A DNA stretch of 43,267 nt, from positions 1 through 43,267 of the forward strand of contig JANQNH010000014.1 of NCBI GenBank assembly GCA_028279655.1. Reading direction: 5' to 3'. Below the pieces are notes generated by a model. That model did not search any database. It had not been told where the DNA came from and was given only the letters and a program-made list of their open reading frames with translations. Shown piece after piece: positions 1 through 9,513 of this stretch (position 1 is its first letter; each line of letters opens with the position of its first letter). A program made the position numbers and the translations under genes. Origin of the DNA: Candidatus Nanoarchaeia archaeon (lineage in GTDB: Archaea; Nanobdellota; Nanobdellia; Woesearchaeales; JACPBV01).

Positions 1-3000
1 CAACTAACCCGCTCAAATTCCAACTGCACTCATATGGGGGATTCCCATCAGTATCATTACAGGCATCTTTCCAGGCTACACTTGAATTTTCCCTATATAT
101 GAAGTTTGTTACATTCACCCCAGAACCATAATCGACTACACTTGTATTCAACTGGAAGATATTGGTAGTTATATTGCTCCCGTTAACTGGTATATCCAAA
201 GTCGGTGTAGGGCCGGTATTGTCAATACCTATTGTGATATAGGTTATGTTTGTAAGCCCATCAGAGTCTGTGACATTAAGTCTTAGATAACAACTATGGC
301 TTTCTTCATCACACTGTGTTTGAAAAGTAGTATTAAAGCTACAGTGATCCAGATTATTGTCATAGGTTATATTCAGCAAGACAAAGTCCAAGACCAGGAA
401 GCTGTTTTCCTCATCATTCACTTCATAATAATACATTTCATATCTGACCTTGATCTCTTTGCTGGAATCATTGATAAAATCTGGTAAATAACCTACTATG
501 CTGTATTCTCCTTGCGTTTCAGTACCTCCATCAAGGGTCTCCAAGTCCCCAATATCAACCCATAGGCCGCTTGAGAAGTTAAATAACTCCACGTCCTGGG
601 TTGGGTCTTCTATAGGATATGGTGTACCACCAGCCGAAACACCGTTACAACCAACATTTGGGAAAGCATCTCCACTATGGCAGTAAATTGTATCAAACAA
701 GATATTCACAACTGATTCGTTTGCTATACCTAGATCACTGATATTAAAAATTATCTCAATATGTGCATTAGATGTACCCATACCATCATATCCAACAAAC
801 CAGTATGAATTATCATTTCTGGTTAAATTGGTGTAATTACCTCCAGAATGCCCATAGGTTCCGGTTAGATTTCCATCAACCGTTATTCTACTATCTATAG
901 TATTCTTGGTATCACATAATATGGTTGAGGAACTAAAAAGCGTATTATTGTCTAATTCAAAGATATACTGTGTAATATTGAAATCGTCCGTTGAAGAAGA
1001 AGCGTTAAATGATTCAATAAGATGTAACCATGTCCCATTGTCTGGATATGTAAACATAGCTTTAGGATGGTCATTTATGGTTATGTTGATGTTATTTTCA
1101 GATGTAAAGGTTCCGAAATTATCAGAAGAAGCCTTACACCATACCCTCCAGACATTATCTCCAGAGGCCATATCGCTTCTTATTCTAAAGGTATAATTGC
1201 ATTTTTCCCCATTTGCCAGGTTACCACAGGAGTATGAGTCATTAAAACCTACCAAATCCGATGTCTCTCTTGTTATATCAAAAGCACTTCCACTAAGGTT
1301 ATATTGGGCAGTTATATTGATATTGTTGCAATCATCACCAGTGCTGTCACAAACAACCTCACAGCTTTGATTATAAGAATAATTGATATTTGGATCAGAC
1401 TCATTGATTTTTACATTAGTTATGGGATATGTAAGATTTACAATTAAATTTCCTGTAGATGAGCTGTTCCATACAAGGTTCGTAAAGGTAGAATTCTCAT
1501 TGCCTGCTGTGTCATTGGCATAGGTGTAGGTCCAATTATATATTCCAGGTTTTGTTACTTGCCACCCTATAGAGTATATGCCATCATTTGCTTGAGCATC
1601 ACAAGGGGAGGTACTATCATCATACAAAAACACATCCATTGGGATACTATCGGGATCTACAATTCTTGCCCATGTACTATTAACATCCGAATACGTATCG
1701 TTAACAGTAACGTTCAAACAGATGTAATTATTTACCGATATATTGGTCTGATTTCTGCCCATATCGTAAATTGAAGGGAACTCAAGATCCACCTTCACCA
1801 ATCTTGGGTTAGGGCTGTATTCATTTCCCAGGGCATCCGAGCAATTGACACTCCAGTTATAATTACCAGTACTTAAATTCTGTGTATAGTTCTGTGAGAT
1901 GCTCTTTTTAATCGAATGGTTTGTCCAATTGACCTTATCGTTAATCACTAGGCTGCAATTTGCTATTGTTAGTAAATCATCAGTCCCATTATACTTGAAC
2001 AATACTGGATTTGTTCCATTATTCTTCCAGGTATTGTTCAATGGAGATTCCAGATACACCACAGGGGGTGTAGTATCAATCCTTACGGTCCTGTTCTCAG
2101 TAGAATTCTCATTACCAGAAGAGTCATTTAACCAAACATAGTATGTATACTCCCCATCATTAAGATATCTTAGGGTAAAGTTAGTGTAATACCAACCATA
2201 ACCCTTGGTTTCATTTTTTGTCCCATTCATGTACAATATTACAGAGTCTGGATTATTCTCATTATATGTTACATTTATCACTAATGTGGTATTGGTTTGG
2301 TTTGTATTATTGGCTGGAGTAGGGAAATTAAAGGTAACCGTTGGAGCAGTTGTATCAACATTGATAGTCCAATTATCATCCCAATCAGTATTTCCAGAAG
2401 AATCATTGCATTTTACATTCCATAAGTATATTCCGTCACCGAGTGTTAGTTCGACGATATCAAAGCTTTCACTTACAAGGGATGAGTTGGTTACGTTTCC
2501 CATCCAACTACCGCTGAAATTGCCCCATAGCTGGCAGGAGTCCAGATTATCATCCGTTGGAGTGTAATTGAATTGAACCAGTCCATCACTATCCCAACTA
2601 TCATTCTCTGGAGCATTAAGATCAGCTTCCGGTGGATTTGTATCAATAACAATGTTCCAGATGTCTGAACTGTTGGTATTTCGGTAAGAGCTGTTATCTG
2701 TACAGTTGATGTTCCATGGATAGCTGGTCTCACCAAGGGAAAAACTAAGATTGTTAGTTTTGCTCCTGCTTACCGAACTACTAAAGTTTCGCACAACACC
2801 ATTAACAATAAGAGAGCAATTTTCAATATTTGAACCATCTGACACATTATAAAAAAATGTAACAGTACTACTATCACTAAAGCTATTGTTAAGGGGACCA
2901 ACCAATACCATAACTGGGCCAGAAATATCCTCCACTTCCAAGATACTGCTGGTTATATTGGTATTCCCTGCAGTGTCATTGGCAAAAACAGTTACTGTGT

Positions 3001-6000
3001 AGTTGCCTGGAACCGAAAGATTAGTTGTAGTTAAAGTAAAATTGGAATAAAATGTTCCAAGCAAACTACTGTTTGGATAAGTAAGATTAAGATATTTGGT
3101 ATCCAGATTAAGATCAGTTACGGTCCAATTCACTGTAACATTATCAAAAGAGTGATTTGCAGGATTGGGTGTAATATTGATTATAACATTTGGAGCAGAA
3201 TGGGTTATATTGAGACAAGCACCTTTAGTAAAATAAGCGGAGGAAGTGTTGGTCCCATTTATATCAACCGCTCTTGCCCTAAAGTCGATACACGTAGATT
3301 CTCCCAAAAATGTTGTGTTCCATGTTAAGGTAGTGGTTTCATTATGATTCCCAATATCACTCCATCTTTTACCATCTATTAAAACCCATACATTTGTATA
3401 ATTGATTTCATCGATTGTATCCTCATCATAATAATCCATATAAATCCCTTTTATCCTAAAATCCTGATAAGAACTATTTTCCCATGCATCCAATATACCT
3501 GAATTATTGGTATTAATGCTAAAATTATGGTTTGTTGTATCAAGACCTTCTCCTGTATATGTTAAATTCAATGAAAAGTTGCCTATGTCAACCCATGTAC
3601 TCCCATCGTACATTTGTAGCCACAAATCAGGATCATTTGTCGATTGCTGTACTGATGCCTCTGGGTTGTAGGAATCAACTTCTAATTGTATTGTTATGTT
3701 GTTTATTGACTTATAATATGAATCAATATCAATATAGGTTGTAGGTGATGTGTTTGTCTCGTTGGAAGGCATACCTAATGGTGTTATAGTAACATTGACA
3801 GCATCAAGACTAAAATCACCTTGGTAAGTTGCCAATATATAAACATAGAATCTTAAGATATGTGAACCACTATGATTATCACGAGAAACAACCGCATTAT
3901 CCCACGGATCTGAGCTGCCATATCCTGAGTGTGAGACTGCATCTAGCCTCCAAAGGGTTTCCCAACCACCTGTGGAGTTTATCTGTAGCTCAGCATAATC
4001 AAAATCATCATTCATCCCATACATATGATACCAGAAATCTACAGTAAGATTATCTCCAAGATTGTCTATTGTAAAAGGGTCGCTTTCAATGATGTAATCG
4101 GCTGGAGGACTACCTAACGGTGTTGTTGATGTCTCTGTAAAAACCACCCAGGATCCATCCACAGTCGATGTATCACCACTAACACCACAACCAGTTGCAG
4201 TTGATCCTGTATAACCTTGCCCATACCACCAAACCTCTTCTCCACCACCATCATTCCAATAGGTTGAAGGATTTGCGTCAATAGGATCATTATGTGTGTG
4301 GCTACCTTCAAAACCATCATAATATTCAGTCACATCTCCTGTATCTGGACTACCTGCAGCACTAATATTATCCATATTCTGCACCACAGTAATGTTATCT
4401 AATGAAGCTTCAATGTAATATGTTATGTCATCCCCAAACCCATCGACAGAACCGGATGCCTCCAGCTCAACAGAAACATCAGATGAAACATTGCAGCTTC
4501 CGCCATCGCAAGTAATATCTGTCGGTTCTGATGGATGTGCATCCGCTGCTGTGAGTGTAATATCTACTCCATCATTCTCTCCATAAAGCCCTTCTTCACA
4601 AAAATCACCGTCGGTTTCAGTATAACCATTTCCAGCTCCAGCAATATCGCAATCTACACTTCCATCGTATGAAAGTGAGACCCTTATATGATAATCTCCT
4701 GGATCTGCAGAATTGTCTATAGTTGTATCAGAACCAAAACCTGTTTCTCCCCCACTATAGCCGCTCCCAAAAGTAAAATTTCCAGCATCTCCATTTTGAT
4801 CAAGAATTTCATAACAACCAAACTCATTAACCTTAGTATCGTCCTGCCATCCAGTTGCATATACTACAACATTATAGTTATTCCAGACTCCACCTTTTAT
4901 CGTAATCTCTCCCCCAGGTTCAAAGGTCCCATTTACCCAGATATTATAAATATGAAAATGACCATCAGTCCCCGGTGTTCCACAATCTGCTATATCTCCT
5001 GAATCACAGTCATCAGTAACTGTATCTTCATTACATAAATTACAATCTGTACCGCAGCTGACTTCAGCGTAATTATTTGCCCATGCTTTCATCCCTCCAA
5101 AATCAAATTCTAGATGGTGCTTTCCTTGTGTCAATACCCTGCTTGTTTCATAGCCGGTTTCATTGCATTCATAATCCTCAATAAATATAGAATTGACAAG
5201 GCCTTGGTTTATCCATGTATAATCTAATGATTCATTGCCGCATCTCAATTCCAAGAACTTCAGATCATATAAGAAAGGGTCCTCACTAAAATCGCTCCAT
5301 GTTGTTCCATCCACAGCAGTTATGGTTAGATTAGCCTTTCCTGTTGTGTCGAATCTGACCCCCCATAAGCCCCCCACAGTAGGATAGCTCTGTACGTTGA
5401 GTACATCGATAGGATCCACAGCCAAATACCAGTGTCTTGCTTCTTTAAAGGTCTCATTACCATATTCAACATACGATTGCCCAATCTCATAGAGCTCAGG
5501 AGTTATCAATGGAGGAATAGCAGAATAAGAGATAACTGAATTATTGGAGAGATCATGCCAGGTCAATATTATCTTATTATCCTTTATTTCGACTGTTGAA
5601 TTATTGCTTTCTGTTACTGTGAAATTTATTGGTAGGACCTCACTAAAGCTGAAATTTGATACATTAGACAAAGAAACAACCCTTACTGAGGATTGAAATG
5701 CCCCCTTCCAGGGGTCAGTTGTAACAGGGGTTTCCCTAAGGATATCAAATTCATAATAATCCTTAACAGAAAAATCAGAGATTAGTGTACTGTTCACATT
5801 AGGCCCAATGGCATGTACAAATAACTCATAAGATCCTTCAAAGATAGCTGAAGAGTAATTAGCTCCATATATTCCTTTCTCTGTCTCAATCACACTTTCA
5901 TTATCTGTTGTAAGAAGTGTTGAGATACCATCAGGAGATGTAATATTCAAAACGACCTCCGCATCGCTCAATAAGTATCCCTCACTATCCAAAACAACCA

Positions 6001-7939
6001 TAACTATATCAACCGTCTCACCAGGATGATACATTGGCTTTTTCGTGTTTACAGTTGCTAATCCAATCTCAAACAGCTGTTCCGAAAGGTAAGGGACTGT
6101 CCATTCTATTCTGTCATAAAATCCGTCACCATTCCTGTCTAAGTAGGTTACATTATAGGCATCTTCATAACTGATATCCATACGGCTACCATTAATGATA
6201 TGATGCAGCCTTGGCTCTATTGGAATTTCATTTATATCTGTAAACGCCCTAACATTTTCATAGTGCAGCGTAGCATTTGAAGTGATTAGGATCTGTTTCA
6301 CTATGTTTCCAGCGCCAATTTCAATCTCTTTTTTTTCAGGAGCTTCAGTCTTGTACTTAATAAGGAATTCCTTTGCTCTTTCTTCTATTATTATCTTAGT
6401 GGTGTTATCTATTCCACTAGATGGGGGGATAGAAGTAGAAGTACTGCTTCTTACCCTTCTGTCTAATAGCTCAGTCAATCTTTCATCTAATCCACCTAAT
6501 CCTCCAATCTTCCTGGAATCTCCAAGCTTCTTCCTTAGGATATCAACCTCTATTTCAGATTCATAATCTTCCAATTTCTCTATCATGCCCTTTTTATTCA
6601 CCCTAATCTTGTCTCCATCTACCCTGGATTTCCTGTTCTTGTTTACGCTCTCTACAGAGATATTGAAAGACCCTTCAGGAACCTCTACCGTTAAATTTTC
6701 ATTCTCCCTGTCTAGAACAACCCTCTTAATCCATTCTACAGGCATATCTATCTCTGCAGGCAATTGTGTAAGGTTTTCTTCAATGCTAATTTTTGAATCC
6801 GTGACATTGATCTTAAATGTGTTACTTACTATAGAATCCCTTGAATCATTAGCAATAATAAACATAAATCTAGCACCTATAAAGTTATAATCAGGAACTA
6901 AAGTAACGAGTTCGTTTTGCAATATAACTGAGATATTGCTCGGCTTATGATAAGAGTAAGTCAAATCGTCATTCTCAGGATCATAGCAATACTCACCAAG
7001 ATCTACTGTCTTCTCGCTGTTCTTGATAATCATCATTGAAGGGATTACTCTGCAAACCGGACCATTGTTTGTAGCATTGGCAGGTAATATTGTGATAGTG
7101 CTAAAGTTAAAGCTGGACGCAAACGTAATTGTCTCTTGAGGAGCCTTTGATATCTGCCCAGCATAGGTGATATTGATAAGGTAATCACTAGGTATCAACA
7201 GAGAGGTGTTAAGTTCAAATGAGACATAACCCATAATATCTGTTATACCAGTCTCTACCAGAGTATCATTTACATATAGGTCAATGCTCTCATAAGGTAT
7301 TGGTGAATCATTAACAAAAGTTAGTCTTGCCCCCACTTTTAGTATTGTTCCCCTTATAACAGATAACTTCTCCTTTAGGTAATTAACTATCTTAGTGTAG
7401 GCTTTGCTCTCTTTAACCATGGTAAATACAGCTGACAAATAGCTTATATTGCTATATACAATATGCGAATACGGATCCCCTCCAATGATACTATAGTCCA
7501 CATGAATAACCTGGGCTCCAAGGGTATTATTATATCCAATACCATATCTTCCATAGCTTAGATACATTGCCTGGTTCCAGTACCTTGCACTTGGCTCTAG
7601 ATCCATAAAGTTGCAGGTCCTTTGATTTCCATAACACAATGTAGTGGTTTGTTTATTGTCAATCGAATATACGCTCCACCGGGTTCCTAGCTTTGTTTCA
7701 TTTACATCCCAGCTGAAAAGGGTATCAGCAACCGAAAAGTCTATTATGCCGTCTATACTCTCTATACCATCATTCTCAATGTCAAACTGGCTCTGATCAT
7801 CGTACTCCAGATTTAGGGATATGGATTTATTCACAGATTCATTCAAGGCCTTTGTTGTAAATCCAACTATAGATATGATTAGAAGTATAATTATTAGATT
7901 CCTAATTTGCGCCTTTTCCCCTTTTTTATTTGCTCTCAT
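1..7939 (-). CDS. Giant secreted Ig-like/MAM-like surface protein (C-terminal end outside window)
   Basis: One open frame runs leftward from ATG at 7939 to the window edge, at least 2,646 residues, read by hand without a stop. The N-terminus has a basic start and a hydrophobic segment (about residues 14-31), so it is exported or membrane anchored. Visible in order: an N-terminal region with beta-rich domains, a charged Lys/Glu/Arg stretch near residues 430-520, the phrase DRNGDGFYDRIEWTVP near residue 605 (common in archaeal envelope proteins), a short Cys-rich patch near 960-985, a MAM-like jelly-roll region near 1200-1385 (FWYHMYG, DDFDYAELQI), then many Ig-like repeats joined by DTTPP/DTTAP linkers. 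Asn-X-Ser/Thr sequons are dense. It starts inside the end of the tandem-HTH gene (14-nt overlap), so the two are probably co-transcribed. Role in host or neighbour attachment is inference. It could also be an S-layer-associated protein. Confidence 0.88.
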   Translation of the reverse strand, partial: MRANKKGEKAQIRNLIIILLIISIVGFTTKALNESVNKSISLNLEYDDQSQFDIENDGIESIDGIIDFSVADTLFSWDVNETKLGTRWSVYSIDNKQTTTLCYGNQRTCNFMDLEPSARYWNQAMYLSYGRYGIGYNNTLGAQVIHVDYSIIGGDPYSHIVYSNISYLSAVFTMVKESKAYTKIVNYLKEKLSVIRGTILKVGARLTFVNDSPIPYESIDLYVNDTLVETGITDIMGYVSFELNTSLLIPSDYLINITYAGQISKAPQETITFASSFNFSTITILPANATNNGPVCRVIPSMMIIKNSEKTVDLGEYCYDPENDDLTYSYHKPSNISVILQNELVTLVPDYNFIGARFMFIIANDSRDSIVSNTFKINVTDSKISIEENLTQLPAEIDMPVEWIKRVVLDRENENLTVEVPEGSFNISVESVNKNRKSRVDGDKIRVNKKGMIEKLEDYESEIEVDILRKKLGDSRKIGGLGGLDERLTELLDRRVRSSTSTSIPPSSGIDNTTKIIIEERAKEFLIKYKTEAPEKKEIEIGAGNIVKQILITSNATLHYENVRAFTDINEIPIEPRLHHIINGSRMDISYEDAYNVTYLDRNGDGFYDRIEWTVPYLSEQLFEIGLATVNTKKPMYHPGETVDIVMVVLDSEGYLLSDAEVVLNITSPDGISTLLTTDNESVIETEKGIYGANYSSAIFEGSYELFVHAIGPNVNSTLISDFSVKDYYEFDILRETPVTTDPWKGAFQSSVRVVSLSNVSNFSFSEVLPINFTVTESNNSTVEIKDNKIILTWHDLSNNSVISYSAIPPLITPELYEIGQSYVEYGNETFKEARHWYLAVDPIDVLNVQSYPTVGGLWGVRFDTTGKANLTITAVDGTTWSDFSEDPFLYDLKFLELRCGNESLDYTWINQGLVNSIFIEDYECNETGYETSRVLTQGKHHLEFDFGGMKAWANNYAEVSCGTDCNLCNEDTVTDDCDSGDIADCGTPGTDGHFHIYNIWVNGTFEPGGEITIKGGVWNNYNVVVYATGWQDDTKVNEFGCYEILDQNGDAGNFTFGSGYSGGETGFGSDTTIDNSADPGDYHIRVSLSYDGSVDCDIAGAGNGYTETDGDFCEEGLYGENDGVDITLTAADAHPSEPTDITCDGGSCNVSSDVSVELEASGSVDGFGDDITYYIEASLDNITVVQNMDNISAAGSPDTGDVTEYYDGFEGSHTHNDPIDANPSTYWNDGGGEEVWWYGQGYTGSTATGCGVSGDTSTVDGSWVVFTETSTTPLGSPPADYIIESDPFTIDNLGDNLTVDFWYHMYGMNDDFDYAELQINSTGGWETLWRLDAVSHSGYGSSDPWDNAVVSRDNHSGSHILRFYVYILATYQGDFSLDAVNVTITPLGMPSNETNTSPTTYIDIDSYYKSINNITIQLEVDSYNPEASVQQSTNDPDLWLQMYDGSTWVDIGNFSLNLTYTGEGLDTTNHNFSINTNNSGILDAWENSSYQDFRIKGIYMDYYDEDTIDEINYTNVWVLIDGKRWSDIGNHNETTTLTWNTTFLGESTCIDFRARAVDINGTNTSSAYFTKGACLNITHSAPNVIINITPNPANHSFDNVTVNWTVTDLNLDTKYLNLTYPNSSLLGTFYSNFTLTTTNLSVPGNYTVTVFANDTAGNTNITSSILEVEDISGPVMVLVGPLNNSFSDSSTVTFFYNVSDGSNIENCSLIVNGVVRNFSSSVSRSKTNNLSFSLGETSYPWNINCTDNSSYRNTNSSDIWNIVIDTNPPEADLNAPENDSWDSDGLVQFNYTPTDDNLDSCQLWGNFSGSWMGNVTNSSLVSESFDIVELTLGDGIYLWNVKCNDSSGNTDWDDNWTINVDTTAPTVTFNFPTPANNTNQTNTTLVINVTYNENNPDSVILYMNGTKNETKGYGWYYTNFTLRYLNDGEYTYYVWLNDSSGNENSTENRTVRIDTTPPVVYLESPLNNTWKNNGTNPVLFKYNGTDDLLTIANCSLVINDKVNWTNHSIKKSISQNYTQNLSTGNYNWSVNCSDALGNEYSPNPRLVKVDLEFPSIYDMGRNQTNISVNNYICLNVTVNDTYSDVNSTWARIVDPDSIPMDVFLYDDSTSPCDAQANDGIYSIGWQVTKPGIYNWTYTYANDTAGNENSTFTNLVWNSSSTGNLIVNLTYPITNVKINESDPNINYSYNQSCEVVCDSTGDDCNNINITAQYNLSGSAFDITRETSDLVGFNDSYSCGNLANGEKCNYTFRIRSDMASGDNVWRVWCKASSDNFGTFTSENNINITINDHPKAMFTYPDNGTWLHLIESFNASSSTDDFNITQYIFELDNNTLFSSSTILCDTKNTIDSRITVDGNLTGTYGHSGGNYTNLTRNDNSYWFVGYDGMGTSNAHIEIIFNISDLGIANESVVNILFDTIYCHSGDAFPNVGCNGVSAGGTPYPIEDPTQDVELFNFSSGLWVDIGDLETLDGGTETQGEYSIVGYLPDFINDSSKEIKVRYEMYYYEVNDEENSFLVLDFVLLNITYDNNLDHCSFNTTFQTQCDEESHSCYLRLNVTDSDGLTNITYITIGIDNTGPTPTLDIPVNGSNITTNIFQLNTSVVDYGSGVNVTNFIYRENSSVAWKDACNDTDGNPPYECSWNLSGLV

Positions 7940-8471
7940 CGATCTGTTTTATAAGTTTGTTCTCGCCATTCCTGTTCTTGGCTCGATTATAGGATGACCA
8001 GATTGTCCTATTGTCTCTGTTCAAGATACCCCCAATTTCACGGTAGGAAAGTTTCAGATCTTCTCTCAGGTATTTGATAGCAGCCTCAAGCACGCCTAGC
8101 TTCCTGTCGGTAAAGATAGAGACAGGAATAGGTATAGCCTTGTTGTCTATCTTAAACCTGAGTTTGAATTTCTTCCTAGTGTTGTTGTACGTTCTCCATA
8201 TCACTCTGTCATCCCTGTTTAGCAATGTAGCTATCTGATGGTAACTCAATCCGAGTTCCTCCTTCAGATATTTTGTCAACGCTTCTAGAATTCCTAAAGA
8301 CCTTTCTTTAAAAATCGAGGACGGTACTTTCAGGATAACCTCTCCTTCCCTTTTTTCTTTCAGCATATCAATAAGTTCTTTGAAAGAAATATCCTCTTTT
8401 TTAAGAATGGTTTTGACAAATGTATTTAACGATTCCACACATTCATCTACAGAAAACAACTCTTCTTCCAT
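7926..8471 (-). CDS. Tandem-HTH DNA-binding regulator, copy 1
   Basis: A 181-residue protein with two tandem copies of a roughly 50-residue unit (about residues 50-105 and 113-168). Each reads P-x-S-I-F-x-x-R-x-L-G-x-LEA-x-x-KYL-x-E followed by LSY-x-x-I-x-x-LNRD-x-R-x-IW-x-x-Y. The second half of each unit looks like a helix-turn-helix of the sigma-region-4/recombinase type (established fold class; assignment by eye). The ATG at 8471 has a strong GGGGGGAT Shine-Dalgarno. The gene is a paralogue of the one at 31883-32404 with the same two-unit architecture. Its end overlaps the giant surface gene by 14 nt. It is likely a transcriptional regulator of that operon, possibly binding the TACATATT/TATGTAA repeats upstream. 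No named family is recognised. Confidence 0.85.
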   Translation of the reverse strand: MEEELFSVDECVESLNTFVKTILKKEDISFKELIDMLKEKREGEVILKVPSSIFKERSLGILEALTKYLKEELGLSYHQIATLLNRDDRVIWRTYNNTRKKFKLRFKIDNKAIPIPVSIFTDRKLGVLEAAIKYLREDLKLSYREIGGILNRDNRTIWSSYNRAKNRNGENKLIKQIDESK

Positions 8472-8573
8472 TAAATCCCCCCCTTTTTTTGTAGACTTTT
8501 TCAGTCATAATTATAGTACTATACTTAATAAATAATTAGTCATATCCGCGAAACCCATATTTAAATCTTTCTA

Positions 8574-8672
8574 TTTTTTTTACATATTATGTAAGAAATA
8601 GTAATATTGTATAAGTAGTAAATTAATCGAGAATATGTAAAACAAATATTTTTTACATATTCTATAAGAAAT
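8574..8672. promoter_or_regulatory. Repeated TTACATATT/TATGTAA elements upstream of tandem-HTH gene
   Basis: A near-direct repeat TTTTTTACATATT occurs at about 8574-8599 and 8649-8672, each followed by TAAGAAAT. The first copy contains the palindrome TTACATATTATGTAA. A perfect 12-bp inverted repeat (GAATATGTAAAA at 8631-8642, TTTTACATATTC at 8651-8662) links them. TATGTAAG also recurs upstream of the paralogous regulator at 32404, which supports an autoregulatory operator (inference). The inverted repeat could instead be an AT-rich terminator hairpin for the doubtful gene ending at 8662. Confidence 0.5.
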
Positions 8673-8832
8673 TATTGCTACCAATATCAGATGAAAAAAA
8701 TACAAGATCTACAAATGAGAGAACTATATCTAGAATTATATCAATACCTCTTTTAGCCGATACCTCTATCATCTTACCCCCAACATTAATCACAAATTTA
8801 CCGCTTATTATCCTATTTTTGGAATTACTCAT
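8662..8832 (-). CDS. Possible small hypothetical protein
   Basis: A 56-residue frame from ATG at 8832 has a reasonable amphipathic pattern (FVINVGGKMIEV, then DIILDIVLSFVDLVFF). A TTTATAT sequence lies directly before the ATG, too close to be a TATA box for this start. No family is recognised. A competing plus-strand frame at 8675-8971 is hydrophobic and looks less protein-like. The frame ends exactly at the inverted repeat 8631-8662. It may be spurious. Confidence 0.28.
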   Translation of the reverse strand: MSNSKNRIISGKFVINVGGKMIEVSAKRGIDIILDIVLSFVDLVFFSSDIGSNNFL

Positions 8833-9035
8833 ATATAAATGTTTTGATGTTATTGTGTTCAAATCTAATTCCCAGATTGCTTTTATTTCTCTAGTGTTGT
8901 TTGCAAAAATAATATGGATATTATATAATTGCTTTACAAAATTATATCTGTCTTATATTATAAACACTTAGCACACAGATATACAAAAGGGAATATTTAT
9001 ATATTAATATAACTTTCATTGTTCTAGGGGGTAGT
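8833..9035. promoter_or_regulatory. AT-rich intergenic stretch with promoter of the 9044 unit
   Basis: Apart from the doubtful frame at 8662-8832, the gap 8472-9035 holds no convincing gene. A TATA-like TTTATATATT at about 8996-9005 lies about 40 nt before the ATG at 9044, and an AGGGGG Shine-Dalgarno lies at 9026-9031. The Shine-Dalgarno is closer to an earlier ATG at 9036, which opens a four-codon frame (MAIW, stop at 9048-9050) overlapping the real start. Confidence 0.5.
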
Positions 9036-9043
9036 ATGGCAAT

Positions 9044-9466
9044 ATGGTAATATTATTTGATGTATTCAATCTTTCAGGTAATATATTTGATATAATCTTT
9101 GCTACTAAGAGCCAGAAGATAGTGGGAGAATTACTGGTAAATTTGATGAAGGAGAAAGGAGGAGAGATAACAAAAGCAGAGATGTCATTTATAGCAACTC
9201 AGCTGCACGAATCAAGTCTCGTTACTGAGATACATGAACCAGAATATGAAGGGAAAAAGGTTAAGCTTTCTTACAACAAACGGCAGTTCTATGACAGGAT
9301 ATTAACCCCTATGAAGAGTATGGGGCTTATTTACTATGACTTGTATAAGAAGACATATAGGTTGACAGATAGGTTTACTAAGGAGATGCAGAGCATAGGG
9401 ATAATGTGGCAGTTTGAACTGAAAAAACCCGTCATTAATTCAAATATATGGAAAAATCAGAAGTAG
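9044..9466 (+). CDS. Winged-helix-like DNA-binding protein
   Basis: A 140-residue protein with no recognised family name. Residues about 22-110 have a winged-helix pattern: an N-terminal helix (IVGELLVNLMKEKGG), a helix-turn-helix region with a basic recognition helix (NKRQFYDRILTPMKSMGLI), and a wing-like hairpin YYDLYKKTYRLTDRF. The pattern resembles archaeal MarR/initiator-type regulators (by eye). It is followed after 47 nt by a membrane-anchored protein on the same strand, so the two probably form one transcript. An overlapping mini-frame at 9036 may modulate translation. The regulatory role is inferred from fold only. Confidence 0.72.
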   Translation: MVILFDVFNLSGNIFDIIFATKSQKIVGELLVNLMKEKGGEITKAEMSFIATQLHESSLVTEIHEPEYEGKKVKLSYNKRQFYDRILTPMKSMGLIYYDLYKKTYRLTDRFTKEMQSIGIMWQFELKKPVINSNIWKNQK

Positions 9467-9513
9467 AGCAATGTATAATCAATTTCCTTACTTGATGAAA
9501 AAGGTTATGATCT

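Noticed and set aside
1-7900. Numerous 60-120-residue plus-strand frames (for example 906-1196, 2205-2567, 4688-5002, 6585-6890).
   Set aside because: All are antisense to one continuous minus-strand frame with coherent Ig-like, MAM-like and sequon-rich protein sequence.
8631-8662. The 12-bp inverted repeat as an insertion-sequence end.
   Set aside because: No transposase, no matching distant copy and no target-site duplication; an operator or terminator fits better.
8675-8971. A 98-residue plus-strand frame.
   Set aside because: Hydrophobic, low-complexity composition, starts beside the AT-rich inverted repeat, and no ribosome-binding site was seen.
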